This document shows, in pieces, positions 33,305-42,098 of a stretch of DNA of 64,000 bases. A program made the translations under genes and the position numbers. Numbering within the stretch: position 1 is the stretch's first letter; each line of letters opens with the position of its first letter. The DNA is from Christensenella sp. UBA1685. GTDB taxonomy: Bacteria; Bacillota; Clostridia; Christensenellales; CAG-138. Location of the stretch: the NCBI GenBank assembly GCA_002320595.1, contig DCKB01000003.1, positions 1 through 64,000 of the forward strand, in the 5' to 3' direction. The notes beneath the pieces are model-generated. The model had not been told where the DNA came from. It searched no databases and was given only the letters and a program-made list of their open reading frames with translations.

Positions 33305-34339
33305 ATGAGTCCCTTTCTCAGGCGGCTTGCCGCACTTTGCTGCGTTTTCGCGGTGTTGCTCTCATGCAGCGCCGCGTTTGCCGCGCCCACGATGCCCGAA
33401 ATTCCTTCCCAGGAAATTCTTTCCGCCGGGGATTTTGGCGAGGATGTGGAAACGCTGCAAACGGAGCTGCGCGCCCTCGGCTTTTATGAAGGGGAAATTA
33501 CCGGCCTTTTTGACGGAGCCACAAAGCAGGCTGTCATCCGTCTGCAGGCGTTTCTTGGCGTACGGGAGGATGGCGCGTTCGGCCCCCTTACTTTTGCCGC
33601 CTACTGGAACGCGTTTGAGCTCGGCCTGCTCGCCTTTCCGGAGCAGCAATCGGCTGCATCGGATGAAACAGACCGCCTTGCGGGGTATACGATCGGCATT
33701 GACCCCGGACATCAGGAAACTCCGGATGCGGAGCTTGAGCAGATGGCCCCTGGCGTTAAGCGTACCAAGGAACGCCAAAGCCCCGGCAGCACCGGCGTGA
33801 AAACCGGCGTTCCCGAATACAAGATCAATCTGCTCATCGCCTTTAAGCTGCGCGACCTGCTTGAAGCCGAAGGCGCAACGGTGGTTTTGACGCGCGAAAC
33901 ATCCGACTTTTCGCTCTCCAACATGGAGCGCGCGCTTCTGATGAACGAATCCGGCGTAGACATTTGGCTGCGTTTGCACTGTGACAGCGTATCCTCCGCC
34001 AACAAGAGCGGTGCAAGCGTGCTCATCCCTTCCCGCGCATATGGCGCTGCGATTTATCAGGAAAGCCTGCGCCTTGGGCAATGCGTATATGAAAGTTTTT
34101 CCGAAGCCACCGGCGCTACGATGATTTCCCTTCGCGCCCTGATGGATCAAACCGGCTTTAACTGGTCGGAAAAGCCGGTGATCGCCGTTGAAATGGGCAT
34201 GCTTTCCAACCCGCAGGAAGACATCCGGCTCAACCGCGATTCCTATCAGACGAGCTGTGCCGCAGGGCTGTTCAACGGCATCCTCGCCTATTTTGAACAA
34301 TCCGGCGGCGGGTCTGCTGAAAATGAGGTGCCATCTTGA
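33305..34339 (+). CDS. secreted N-acetylmuramoyl-L-alanine amidase with peptidoglycan-binding domain
   Basis: This 344-residue exported hydrolase cleaves the amide bond between MurNAc and L-Ala in peptidoglycan. It has a signal peptide (residues 1-26, ending AAFA), a PG_binding_1 domain (~40-100: ETLQTELRALGFYEGEITGLFDGAT) and an Amidase_3 catalytic domain from ~residue 135. Zinc/catalytic motifs are IGIDPGHQE, the EYKINLLIAFKLRDLLEAEG helix with an acidic ligand, LRLHCDS and VIAVEMGMLSN (catalytic Glu). Amidase_3 enzymes act in daughter-cell separation and spore wall lysis; which applies is unknown. ATG 33305 follows CAGGAG at 11 bases. Confidence 0.9.
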   Translation: MSPFLRRLAALCCVFAVLLSCSAAFAAPTMPEIPSQEILSAGDFGEDVETLQTELRALGFYEGEITGLFDGATKQAVIRLQAFLGVREDGAFGPLTFAAYWNAFELGLLAFPEQQSAASDETDRLAGYTIGIDPGHQETPDAELEQMAPGVKRTKERQSPGSTGVKTGVPEYKINLLIAFKLRDLLEAEGATVVLTRETSDFSLSNMERALLMNESGVDIWLRLHCDSVSSANKSGASVLIPSRAYGAAIYQESLRLGQCVYESFSEATGATMISLRALMDQTGFNWSEKPVIAVEMGMLSNPQEDIRLNRDSYQTSCAAGLFNGILAYFEQSGGGSAENEVPS

Positions 34340-35112
34340 TAAAGCTCCGTTGGAATTCAAAACGCCCTGTATGTTTATGTTGTGCGGCATGCCTTTCGGT
34401 CATGCTTTTTTTCGGTTGCAGTGCGGGCAATGCAGGGAACTCCACATCGCCTGTGCTCCCCTCCGCAACGCCGTCTGCCTCCCTGCCTGCGGCTTCCGTT
34501 TCCCCCTCCCCTCCTTCCGTGTCCGAACTGCCGGAAGCTTTGCCAGCGCCGAGCGCTACGCCTTTTGCGGTAAACCCCGTATACGCTTTCTATGCGGAGT
34601 ATCACGCGGACTGCGCCGCGCTTCTGGATGCATATGCCGCAGGGCTTTCCGCGCTTCAAAGCGTGGATGGGCTTTCCTATTCGCTGGCGCTGACGGAACA
34701 CCGTGCGCTGCTTTCTGAAGGGCGCATCACCATTGCAAGGCTCTTCGGCAGCGACGAAAGCGGATACAGCGGCGCGTTGGAATCCGCCGCTTCCGGCAGC
34801 GGAAGCATGTATGGAAGCCCGGAAAAAGGCTATACGTTTCAGTTTTCCTATACAGACGGCAACACGCTGTCGGGAAGTTTATCCGGCACTGCGCTCCGCT
34901 TCACCATCAGCTCCCCAAAGGGAGTGGAGCGGTTTTGCAGCATGGAAAAAGCCGGGGACACTTGGTTGTCCACGGCCTGCACTTCCTCATACCAAAGCGA
35001 GCTTACAGTGTATCTTTCCCCCGCAGAAGGGGAAACGCCCATCCGGTTCGGCATGCTGACCGGCAATTATCTTCCCGTCACAGAATCCACTGCAGCACCA
35101 GAAGGAGAATAA
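34336..35112 (+). CDS. lipoprotein of unknown function
   Basis: A 258-residue lipoprotein with a signal peptide ending at lipobox FFGC (~res 28), a Ser/Pro-rich linker (about 30-75) and a C-terminal beta-rich domain of about 170 residues (GYTFQFSYTDGNTLSGSLSG, FTISSPKGVERF). No known family is recognised. Its TTG start overlaps the amidase stop (TTGA), so the two are co-translated and it may assist the amidase at the wall. Its last 35 bases overlap the convergent bofA gene. Confidence 0.75.
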   Translation: MIKLRWNSKRPVCLCCAACLSVMLFFGCSAGNAGNSTSPVLPSATPSASLPAASVSPSPPSVSELPEALPAPSATPFAVNPVYAFYAEYHADCAALLDAYAAGLSALQSVDGLSYSLALTEHRALLSEGRITIARLFGSDESGYSGALESAASGSGSMYGSPEKGYTFQFSYTDGNTLSGSLSGTALRFTISSPKGVERFCSMEKAGDTWLSTACTSSYQSELTVYLSPAEGETPIRFGMLTGNYLPVTESTAAPEGE

Positions 35113-35341
35113 CGCCGGGAACGCCCAGCACGCCTGTAATCAGCGCATTGAGCGCATTGATCGGGATGGAAAGGGAAAAAAAGCCGCCCACAAAATTAAA
35201 CAAAAACAGGATTACCGCGCCTAAAAGCGCATTAACCACGAGTTTCCAAAGCACCTTGAGCGGGAAAGCGAGCAGTTTGCAGATCAGCCAAAGAACCAAA
35301 AGGCCCGCTGCAAACGCCAGAATTGAACCGAAGGGATTCAT
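35078..35341 (-). CDS. bofA: pro-sigmaK processing inhibitor BofA
   Basis: BofA is a mother-cell sporulation membrane protein that holds the SpoIVFB protease inactive until the forespore signal arrives. The 87-residue protein has three hydrophobic segments (about 5-22, 30-52, 65-87) and the family core LWKLVVNALLGAVILFLFNF followed by IPINALNALITGVLGVPGV. It follows yaaL by 56 bases, exactly the Bacillus order. Its 3' end overlaps the convergent lipoprotein gene. Confidence 0.92.
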   Translation of the reverse strand: MNPFGSILAFAAGLLVLWLICKLLAFPLKVLWKLVVNALLGAVILFLFNFVGGFFSLSIPINALNALITGVLGVPGVILLLVLQWIL

Positions 35342-35397
35342 GTCCGTTGACCTCCATCGTTTTGAGGGCGGGCAGGGATCCCTTTTCCGTCCTCACT

Positions 35398-35628
35398 TTA
35401 TTCTGCTTCTTCGTCGTCCCGCGCTTTTTGGCGAAGCAGGAACATATACTTGCGCCGGGCAGCCTCCATATCATAAATTGCGTAATCCATAAGTTCCGGA
35501 TCGTTTACGCTCTCAAAAAAGCGCGTGGCATCCTTCCACTTTTTCAGAGCCTCACGGATTTCTGCCTCTCCCCTGTGCGCCGCACGTTCCCGCCCCGAAA
35601 TGCGCGGGAGCAAACCTGTAATCGACAT
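35398..35628 (-). CDS. yaaL: YaaL family (DUF2508) protein
   Basis: A 76-residue DUF2508 protein, nearly always encoded just before bofA. It has the helix AEIREALKKWKDATRFFESVNDPELMDYAIYDMEAARRKYMFLL and an acidic tail. Two adjacent ATG codons follow GGAGG; the second (35626-35628) has the better 7-base spacing. Function is unknown, with sporulation context. Confidence 0.88.
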   Translation of the reverse strand: MSITGLLPRISGRERAAHRGEAEIREALKKWKDATRFFESVNDPELMDYAIYDMEAARRKYMFLLRQKARDDEEAE

Positions 35629-35729
35629 CATACCACCTCCGAAGGAGTCTTAATAAAAGGAAGTATGCTCCAATTTCGGAAGTTTATACATAATTAAAAG
35701 CGTGCTTTGTGCCTTTCACCAGCCATGCG

Positions 35730-37664
35730 TCAACCGGCAGGGATGATGTATGTCGCCCGAACCACATCGCCAAGCGTAGCGCCATCGGTATAACAAAGGT
35801 AAACTTCATCCGCGCGGTGGGAAACCGCAATGGAGGCATACGGCAGGTCCGCAATTGTGCGGCTTTCACCCGAGGCAACGTCGTATACCCAGAGGCGGTA
35901 GGGATATGCATCGTTCGCATCTCCCGTGCTTTCCGTCTCCTCTCCCGCGCTGCCGGACAGGCGATTTTCAATGTAGTAGAGCCTGCTTCCGTCATACGAC
36001 CACAGGAAAGTATAGACGGAGAATTCATCCGTGATGGTGGTGAGCGCACCGTTATGCATATCGCGAATTCCGAAATGCGTTTCTCCGCCGCCTAACGCAT
36101 CATCGCCCGATGCGCTGAAGGCCATATATCGTCCGTCGCCCGACAGGGCGAATGCGCTGCCCTCCATGTAACTGCGCCGCGTTCCTCCCTCCGGCTTGAT
36201 GCGGTAGATCATTCCGCCGCCTTCAAGCGTGGTCTCACAGAAATACAGCTCCCCGTCAAAAAATGCAAGGCTTCCTTCATCCACGCCCTTTTTATCTACA
36301 ACCGTGTGGCGTTTGCTTTCCGTCGGCACATTGAAATCATACTGGTGGATGGAGATTTCGCCGGAACCGCCGATGGAAAACACGCGCCCGCCCATGCTGT
36401 CCCAAACATAAGCGCTGACCGTGTCGCCAAAGCCCATATCCGTGAGGTCCGTCAAAAGTTCCTTGGTGTCGAGATCGAATATGTACAGATGCGCGCTTTC
36501 CGCCGCACGTTCCAGCACCGCGAGCTTCCGCCCATCCGGCGAATATTTTACGGATTCTATGGTCTGAAATTCAAAAGAAAGCAATGGTTTGGATCCCCCG
36601 CCCATGCTCTGCACGCAAAGCTGTTCGTATGTATAGGTTTCCGCCAAGCTGCCGCGCGTAATCCGCCTGCTGTAAAGGAACCCATCCCGTTGCGGCGTGA
36701 CGGAAAGGAGCAACCCATCCGGGATGAGCGGCGTGAGCGCGGTTTCCTTGCCGTCAATGCGGGCAGGAAGCTGATCATAGGCGGCCATATACTCCATCGT
36801 TTCATCATATGCGGGAAGCGCTCCATTCTTGAGTTTCACAACGCTCCAATCTGACGGCACCGCGCCGGGTTCCTCCGTGAGAATCCGCTCGCGCAGGCGT
36901 TCCGCCTCCGATTTTGCGGAAACCCCTTCGGAAATCAAGAGCACCGTGCTGTGGTCCGCCGCAAGGACCGGGGTCATTCCGCAGCCGCTCGAAAGCGTGC
37001 CCGCGCAATAGGCCTCAAATGCATTTGCCACGACATAGTAGCGCTCGTCCGCCGCAGCGTACTCATCGGCAACGATGTCAATCGCATCTGCGGCCGGCGT
37101 CTCCTGCGCTTCCGGCTCTGCCGCTTGCGCCGCGATGGGCCGCAGGAGGATTTCGATGCTCGTTTCATGTTCAACAACCTGAAAGGCGGCCTCTCCTGCC
37201 AACTGGAAATACAGCGTAAACGCCTCGCTGCCTTCAAATACCGTGCCAAAGCTGCCGAGCAGGAATTCGCTTGCGCTCAGGTCCAAATCGCGCAAATAAT
37301 CCCAATAGGTGATCGAATCAAACGACACCGCAAGCCGGGTTGGCTGCGGCAACAGTGTGACGGCATAGCGCGGTACGTTGGCAACCTCACGCTCGTCCGT
37401 CCCGCCGGACATGCGGCTGCCCCCGATAAACCCAAGGGTCAATCGTACATCGCCGTTTTCCTCCGCCGCACCGACGGCGTTGATGTTCGCGTTCAGCAGC
37501 GTTCCGCCGCCCGTGGCTTCCCCTTCCGTTTGGAATCCTTCAAAGGATTGAGGCGGCGGCGTTCCTTCTGATGCTTCGCGCGCACAGCCGGTGAAAGCTG
37601 CAAGAAAAAAGCATGCAGAAAGAATCAGTATCATTATTCCCTTTCCCTTTTGCGTAAGGCACAT
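35730..37664 (-). CDS. lipoprotein with TolB/WD40-like beta-propeller
   Basis: A 644-residue exported lipoprotein: signal peptide with lipobox LAAFTGC (Cys27), an N-terminal half with a GerMN/AMIN-like look around RYAVTLLPQPTRLAVSFDS, and a C-terminal half of repeated beta strands resembling a propeller (VKYSPDGRKLAVLERA, ALSGDGRYMAFSAS, FLWSYDGSRLYYIENR, IAVSHRADEVYLCY). The exact function is unknown; such proteins act in periplasmic or cell-surface protein interactions. ATG 37662-37664 follows CAGGAGT. An extended -10 promoter (minus TATAAT, 37729-37734) lies upstream, followed by a small GGCG...CGCC hairpin. Confidence 0.75.
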   Translation of the reverse strand: MCLTQKGKGIMILILSACFFLAAFTGCAREASEGTPPPQSFEGFQTEGEATGGGTLLNANINAVGAAEENGDVRLTLGFIGGSRMSGGTDEREVANVPRYAVTLLPQPTRLAVSFDSITYWDYLRDLDLSASEFLLGSFGTVFEGSEAFTLYFQLAGEAAFQVVEHETSIEILLRPIAAQAAEPEAQETPAADAIDIVADEYAAADERYYVVANAFEAYCAGTLSSGCGMTPVLAADHSTVLLISEGVSAKSEAERLRERILTEEPGAVPSDWSVVKLKNGALPAYDETMEYMAAYDQLPARIDGKETALTPLIPDGLLLSVTPQRDGFLYSRRITRGSLAETYTYEQLCVQSMGGGSKPLLSFEFQTIESVKYSPDGRKLAVLERAAESAHLYIFDLDTKELLTDLTDMGFGDTVSAYVWDSMGGRVFSIGGSGEISIHQYDFNVPTESKRHTVVDKKGVDEGSLAFFDGELYFCETTLEGGGMIYRIKPEGGTRRSYMEGSAFALSGDGRYMAFSASGDDALGGGETHFGIRDMHNGALTTITDEFSVYTFLWSYDGSRLYYIENRLSGSAGEETESTGDANDAYPYRLWVYDVASGESRTIADLPYASIAVSHRADEVYLCYTDGATLGDVVRATYIIPAG

Positions 37665-37728
37665 AATCGTACTCCTGTTCGGCAAAAATCATAGTCCAAA
37701 GCGCGATGGGCGTTTTTCGCCTGTTGTG

Positions 37729-37737
37729 ATTATAGCA
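37729..37737 (-). promoter_or_regulatory. extended -10 promoter of the beta-propeller lipoprotein
   Basis: Minus-strand TGC followed by TATAAT (37729-37734), about 65 bases before the gene. Confidence 0.6.
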
Positions 37738-37818
37738 TAAAACTGTGTATGCGAAAACGCTGCATATGCGTTTCGGCTTTATTTCATAGTTTGTTTCCAA
37801 ATAAAAAGCGTAAAAGTG

Positions 37819-37847
37819 TTTTCACACCGGAGCAGATTTGCTATAAT
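37819..37847 (+). promoter_or_regulatory. promoter of the zinc-ribbon/Ig-like membrane protein
   Basis: TTTTCA (37819-37824), 17-base spacer and TATAAT (37842-37847) preceded by TGC. A CCTGTACAGG palindrome (37860-37869) runs into the AGGAGG ribosome site and might sequester it. Confidence 0.7.
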
Positions 37848-37882
37848 AAATTGATAATTCCTGTACAGGAGGTTTTTTCGAT

Positions 37883-39829
37883 ATGAAATGCAAGGTATGC
37901 GGCGCATACAATGAGGATTACCTCGAATACTGCGAAAACTGCGCTGCTCCGCTTACGCCCGACGAGCCGGAGCCTGCGCCCGCCGAGGATTCCTACGTTG
38001 CCTCCACAGGCGAAACGCCGCCAGCGTGGGGGTTTGTCCGCGCGCCGCAATGGCCGAAGCCTGAATTTGACGCCAACACCGTAAGCGAGGAAGATATTCC
38101 CGACACCTATTCCTCCCGCTTCAACCCAAGGCCCGCACAATCCCAATCCCAGGCGGCTGTCCAACAGCCTGCGCCGCCCGTGCCGGGTGAGCGCGGTTAC
38201 AGCAACAATATGCGCGTGCACGCGCCGGTCAGGGAGCAGGCTCAGCCTACCCCCAGCGCGGCGGATACGCCGCGTCAGGCTGCTCCCGTTTCCGATTTTG
38301 ATGAAGCTCCCGTGCGCCCTTATACGCCGCAGCGCAGCGCAGCCGCCACATGGGTGGCCAAGCAGGCGCCGGAGAGGAAGGCTGCCACACACGCGCGGCA
38401 GGCTCCCGTTGAAGCGGCGGCATCGGCTGGCGGATATGATGCGCTTGACGATTTTGAGTATGACGTCAAGCCTTCCCGCAGCAAGAAGCAAAAACGGGCC
38501 GCAGCAGGTTCCCGCAATTTGCTTTTCATCGCAGCAGTGGCGGTGCTCGTGGTGCTCATCGCTGTGTTTGCGATCATCTACTTAAACAAGAATTTCGATG
38601 GCAGTGTGGGCGCTTTCTTTGATTACGCCTTTGGTGGCAACCCATTCCCCAAGGCTGCGACCATCACTGCTGCACAAATGGACAATGGCGACCCAGCCTA
38701 TATCGTTACGGTTTACTGCAAAAACAATTACACGGCCCGTTTCACCTCAGGAGTAACCGTGCGTGAGGATGTTGTTGGTGCGCAAGCCCGCAACTGCGTT
38801 GCCTGGCGCATTCCGGAAGATATTTTTGTGCCTGATGCGCCGATCGCCGAAAGCGAATTGCACATCAAGCCGAACGTCGTAGTCATCAGCCCAAATGGCG
38901 AAGAAACGGCAGTGGAATTTGAGGACGAGATCGTAATCTCCATCCCGGCAATCGAGCTGAACGTGACGTCTCCTACCGTAAGCGACTTCACCACGGATAC
39001 CGCCGTCGTTCCCATTACGGGTACGGTCAGCGACAATACGGCGGCTGTGTACGTGAACGAGACGCAGGTGCCCATTGATGAATCGGGCAATTTCAATACA
39101 TCCTATACGCTGCCTGAAAGCGGTGCTTATGCAGTCACGGTCGAAGCGCGTAAGAACCGCTATCAGACCGCCTCGCAAACCTTTAACATCACCTTTGGCA
39201 CGGGCACATCCGGGGATCCCGAAGGGACCGGCGCCACAACGCCCGGCACCGTTGAGGGCAATGTGACGTTTGCCGTAAACGATTCCGTTGTGCGGTATGC
39301 CACCACTTCCACCATGACCGTTTCCGGCACCATGGAAGCAGGCGCGGTGATCTCCGTTTCGGGCGTTGAACTGGAAGGGGATGTGACGCAGGACGCTGCT
39401 GCCGGCACATTCAGCTTTACGGTAAAAACGGAAAGCGTCGGACTGTATGCTGCCGTCATCACCGCCACCAAGGACAATGCGGCAAAATCCAGCACGCTCT
39501 ACTTGGAGCACCGCCCGGATAAAGACAGCTACATGGGCGCCGTTCATGTGCTTGACTACGATCGCATTAAGAATTATCCCGAACATAAACAAGGCTACAA
39601 GGTTGTGGGAAAAGTGGTTGAAGTTTACCAGTCCGCGCCGTTTGTAACCGCCCGCATTCAGACCAGTTCCGGGGATATTGTGTTCAATTATTACAGCGGT
39701 GTGTCCGAAATCGCCGTTGGCGACGGCAAAACGTATAACCTCTATGCGGATCCCGCAGGCACATACACCCTTGCTGACGGCTCCACTCTGCCGCTCATGC
39801 ATGCATGGTATATCCTGAAAGACGGTTAA
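37883..39829 (+). CDS. zinc-ribbon, single-pass membrane protein with Ig-like extracellular repeats
   Basis: A 648-residue protein. The N-terminus is a zinc ribbon (MKCKVCGAYNEDYLEYCENC), followed by a long Pro/Ala/Gln-rich cytoplasmic linker (~25-200), one transmembrane helix (~212-234) and an extracellular part of about 410 residues. That part has at least two Ig/Big-type domains (IELNVTSPTVSDFTTDTAVV..., TVEGNVTFAVNDSVVRYATT...) and a C-terminal domain beginning HVLDYDRIKNYPEH that resembles an OB-like fold. I do not recognise a specific family. It is divergent from the beta-propeller lipoprotein and could sense or bind at the surface. Confidence 0.72.
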   Translation: MKCKVCGAYNEDYLEYCENCAAPLTPDEPEPAPAEDSYVASTGETPPAWGFVRAPQWPKPEFDANTVSEEDIPDTYSSRFNPRPAQSQSQAAVQQPAPPVPGERGYSNNMRVHAPVREQAQPTPSAADTPRQAAPVSDFDEAPVRPYTPQRSAAATWVAKQAPERKAATHARQAPVEAAASAGGYDALDDFEYDVKPSRSKKQKRAAAGSRNLLFIAAVAVLVVLIAVFAIIYLNKNFDGSVGAFFDYAFGGNPFPKAATITAAQMDNGDPAYIVTVYCKNNYTARFTSGVTVREDVVGAQARNCVAWRIPEDIFVPDAPIAESELHIKPNVVVISPNGEETAVEFEDEIVISIPAIELNVTSPTVSDFTTDTAVVPITGTVSDNTAAVYVNETQVPIDESGNFNTSYTLPESGAYAVTVEARKNRYQTASQTFNITFGTGTSGDPEGTGATTPGTVEGNVTFAVNDSVVRYATTSTMTVSGTMEAGAVISVSGVELEGDVTQDAAAGTFSFTVKTESVGLYAAVITATKDNAAKSSTLYLEHRPDKDSYMGAVHVLDYDRIKNYPEHKQGYKVVGKVVEVYQSAPFVTARIQTSSGDIVFNYYSGVSEIAVGDGKTYNLYADPAGTYTLADGSTLPLMHAWYILKDG

Positions 39830-39865
39830 ACCCTCCTGCATTTTAAGCCAAAACAGCTGCTTAGC

Positions 39866-39887
39866 GGGCGGATGCATGCATCCGCCC
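39866..39887. repeat. 22-bp perfect palindrome
   Basis: GGGCGGATGCA followed by its exact reverse complement, nested within an outer ACAGC (39852-39856)/GCTGT (39892-39896) pair. No T-tract follows, so it is not a classical terminator, but it lies 36 bases after the membrane-protein stop. The rest of 39888-40115 shows no gene. Confidence 0.6.
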
Positions 39888-40115
39888 CTCTGCTGTCAAA
39901 AGGCCGAAACTTCAGCGCTCCGTCCCGATTTGGCGGTTTCGCCTGGCAAGCGCATGAATACGTTTTACGCAGCAAAGGTTTACCCGCACGTGTTTTTTAT
40001 TATATGAAGCCTGCGGTGAAAGCAACATATGGAAAATCCCGAAAAGTGAAAAATTGTTTTTCGACAGCTTTAAAACGGAAAGGAACACCCTGTCTTAGGG
40101 TATGGTTGATTGTGC

Positions 40116-40388
40116 ATGAAAATCTGGGCTGCAATTCGTACGGACGGCAAAATCCAGCAGGACATCGTAATGGAATTCAGCGATCTGTCCCAAGCGCGCG
40201 TTGAAGATTGGGGGCCGATTATCGGTGAGCTCTGCCACGCGCTTGATCTCGCGCGCCCCGTGCTGCTGAAAAAGCACCTTCATGACCTTGTGCTTTTTTT
40301 GCATACCGCATTCACGGCTGCTGATTTCATGGAGCCCATTGCGTTTGACAAGCTAACAGTAGAAATTTTTCCGGAGAAAAAGAAATAA
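40116..40388 (+). CDS. small conserved hypothetical protein
   Basis: A 90-residue soluble protein starting MKIWAAIRTDGKIQQDIVMEF, with a helix ARVEDWGPIIGELCHALDLARPVLLKKHLHDL and a C-terminal FDKLTVEIFPEKKK. A MKIWAxIxxDGKI start followed by a long helix occurs in small uncharacterised clostridial proteins. The ribosome-binding site is weak. It is followed by a strong terminator. Confidence 0.7.
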   Translation: MKIWAAIRTDGKIQQDIVMEFSDLSQARVEDWGPIIGELCHALDLARPVLLKKHLHDLVLFLHTAFTAADFMEPIAFDKLTVEIFPEKKK

Positions 40389-40395
40389 GCATCGT

Positions 40396-40448
40396 AAAAA
40401 TGAAGCAGGCCGGGGGTTCCGTTCAACCCCCCGGCCTGCTTCATTTTT
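40396..40448. terminator. strong bidirectional intrinsic terminator
   Basis: A 16-bp stem (40401-40416 with 40428-40443) rich in G and C, flanked by AAAAA on the left and TTTTT on the right, ends both the small plus-strand gene and the minus-strand symporter gene. Confidence 0.93.
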
Positions 40449-40455
40449 GCTGCGC

Positions 40456-41706
40456 TTACGCTTTGGCGTTCGCCCTTGCTTCCATCCTGGCCTTTTTGGC
40501 ACGTTCCAATTTCGATATCCAGATGGCGCAGGTTGCGTCGCCTGTAATGTTCAGCGTTGTCCGCCCCATATCAAAGAGCTTATCTACGCCCGCAATGATG
40601 GCAATGCCTTCCACCGGAATGCCAATGGATGTTAAAACCATCGCAAGCATAATCATGCCTGCGCCGGAAACGCCCGCCGTACCGACGGATGCAAGCGTAG
40701 CCGTCAGCACAACCATCGCCATGTCGGCAAGGGTCAGGTCAATATTGTAGCAGGCTGCGATAAAGATTGTTGCAACGGCCTGATAAATTGCGGTGCCGTC
40801 CATATTGATGGTAGCGCCCAGCGGTAGGACGAAAGAGCTGATTTCCGGCTCAGCGCCCATATTGTTGCAGCATTCGATGTTCAGCGGAAGCGTTGCGTTG
40901 GAAGAAGTCGTGGTGAACGCGCATATCATCGCAGGCGCCAACCCTTTGAAAAAAGCGATGGGGCTCATCCCGCTCAGGAATTTTATGCTGCTTCCGTATA
41001 CCACAGCCACATGGATGATATAAGCGAGATATGCAACGCCGATCACTAGCGCAAGTGTGCCCACAATTTCCGGGCCGTTCACTGCCACCACATTTGCCAT
41101 AAGGCAAAATACGCCAATCGGAGTAATCTTAATGATCATCATCATGATTTTCATGACGACCTCGTTCATGCAATTCACGATTTCACCGATTTTCTCCCCC
41201 TTTTTGCCAGCAGCCAAAATGCCTGCGCCAACGAAAATCGCAATCACAATCACAGGAAGCATGTTCGCGCTGACCATCGGCGCAAGGATGTTGTCGGGGA
41301 AAATGTCAACAATGACCTGCATCATGCTGGGCGCTTCCTTTGCCGCATACTCAAGCTCCGCAAGCTCGGCGCTGGGCAGAGGCGGGAAAAGCCCTTTGAA
41401 GGCGGATGCAAGTGCAAGGCCGATTACAACCGCAACCGCAGTCGTAATCATATAATAAACAAATGTTTTGATGCCAACGCTGCCAACGCGTTTGAGATCT
41501 TTCAGGGAAATGACGCCATCCGTAATCGAAAACAGAACGACCGGGACAACCAGGAATTTCAAAAGGTTAATGTAAATCGTGCCGATGGGTTTGAGGTAGT
41601 TGGTTGTGAAATCCGGATTTTTCAAAAAGCACAGGCCCGCCAGGATACCGGCAAGCATGCCTATGAAAATCCATACGGGCAAAGACAATTTCTTCGCTGG
41701 CTTCAT
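40456..41706 (-). CDS. dicarboxylate/amino acid:cation symporter (DAACS)
   Basis: A 416-residue secondary transporter of the DctA/GltP/SstT family, importing glutamate, aspartate, C4-dicarboxylates or serine with H+ or Na+. It has about eight transmembrane segments and the family's re-entrant hairpins: TTTSSNATLPL (HP1), ATINMDGTAIY (TM7, NMDGT cation-site motif) and SVGTAGVSGAGMIML (HP2). The residue pattern does not let me pick the substrate. It starts behind GGAGG and has its own promoter. Confidence 0.92.
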   Translation of the reverse strand: MKPAKKLSLPVWIFIGMLAGILAGLCFLKNPDFTTNYLKPIGTIYINLLKFLVVPVVLFSITDGVISLKDLKRVGSVGIKTFVYYMITTAVAVVIGLALASAFKGLFPPLPSAELAELEYAAKEAPSMMQVIVDIFPDNILAPMVSANMLPVIVIAIFVGAGILAAGKKGEKIGEIVNCMNEVVMKIMMMIIKITPIGVFCLMANVVAVNGPEIVGTLALVIGVAYLAYIIHVAVVYGSSIKFLSGMSPIAFFKGLAPAMICAFTTTSSNATLPLNIECCNNMGAEPEISSFVLPLGATINMDGTAIYQAVATIFIAACYNIDLTLADMAMVVLTATLASVGTAGVSGAGMIMLAMVLTSIGIPVEGIAIIAGVDKLFDMGRTTLNITGDATCAIWISKLERAKKARMEARANAKA

Positions 41707-41741
41707 AGATGTACCTCCTTCAATTGTAGATGTGATGTTTC

Positions 41742-41770
41742 ATTTTAGCATGGGATCGCTCTCCTGTACA
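41742..41770 (-). promoter_or_regulatory. promoter of the symporter gene
   Basis: Minus-strand TGTACA (41765-41770) and TAAAAT (41742-41747) spaced by 17 bases, with TGC before the -10. Confidence 0.68.
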
Positions 41771-41784
41771 TGTCGTTTTTTATT

Positions 41785-41841
41785 TTATTAACGCATATTC
41801 CGTTAATAAACGTTTATATAATATTTAAATATTCCGTTTAT
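41785..41841. promoter_or_regulatory. candidate operator: dyad plus direct repeats
   Basis: TTATTAACG (41785-41793) and CGTTAATAA (41801-41809) form a 9-bp inverted repeat. ATATTCCGTTwAT occurs twice, at 41795-41807 and 41829-41841, 34 bases apart (about three helical turns). They sit just upstream of the symporter -35, as activator sites would. The remaining stretch 41842-42080 is AT-rich and holds no gene I can see. Confidence 0.5.
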
Positions 41842-42098
41842 CATTAATGCATATTAAATTATATTCTTGTTTCTTTCCGGTTTTTGTCTGGTTTGCATTG
41901 AATTATCGCAATGAATTACAGGCTTTTTTATCGCTGGCCTCACTCCTTTTTTTCCTTTCAAAGCAAATGTTTTCGAAAAATTGCCTTTCAAATTATTTAG
42001 CGATATTTTAGCGAGCATATCCTTTTTCAAATTTCTGCATAACAGCGTGTTTTGCTGCGCAAGCTATCCACATCACGAAAAAGGAGAAGGAAAACACC

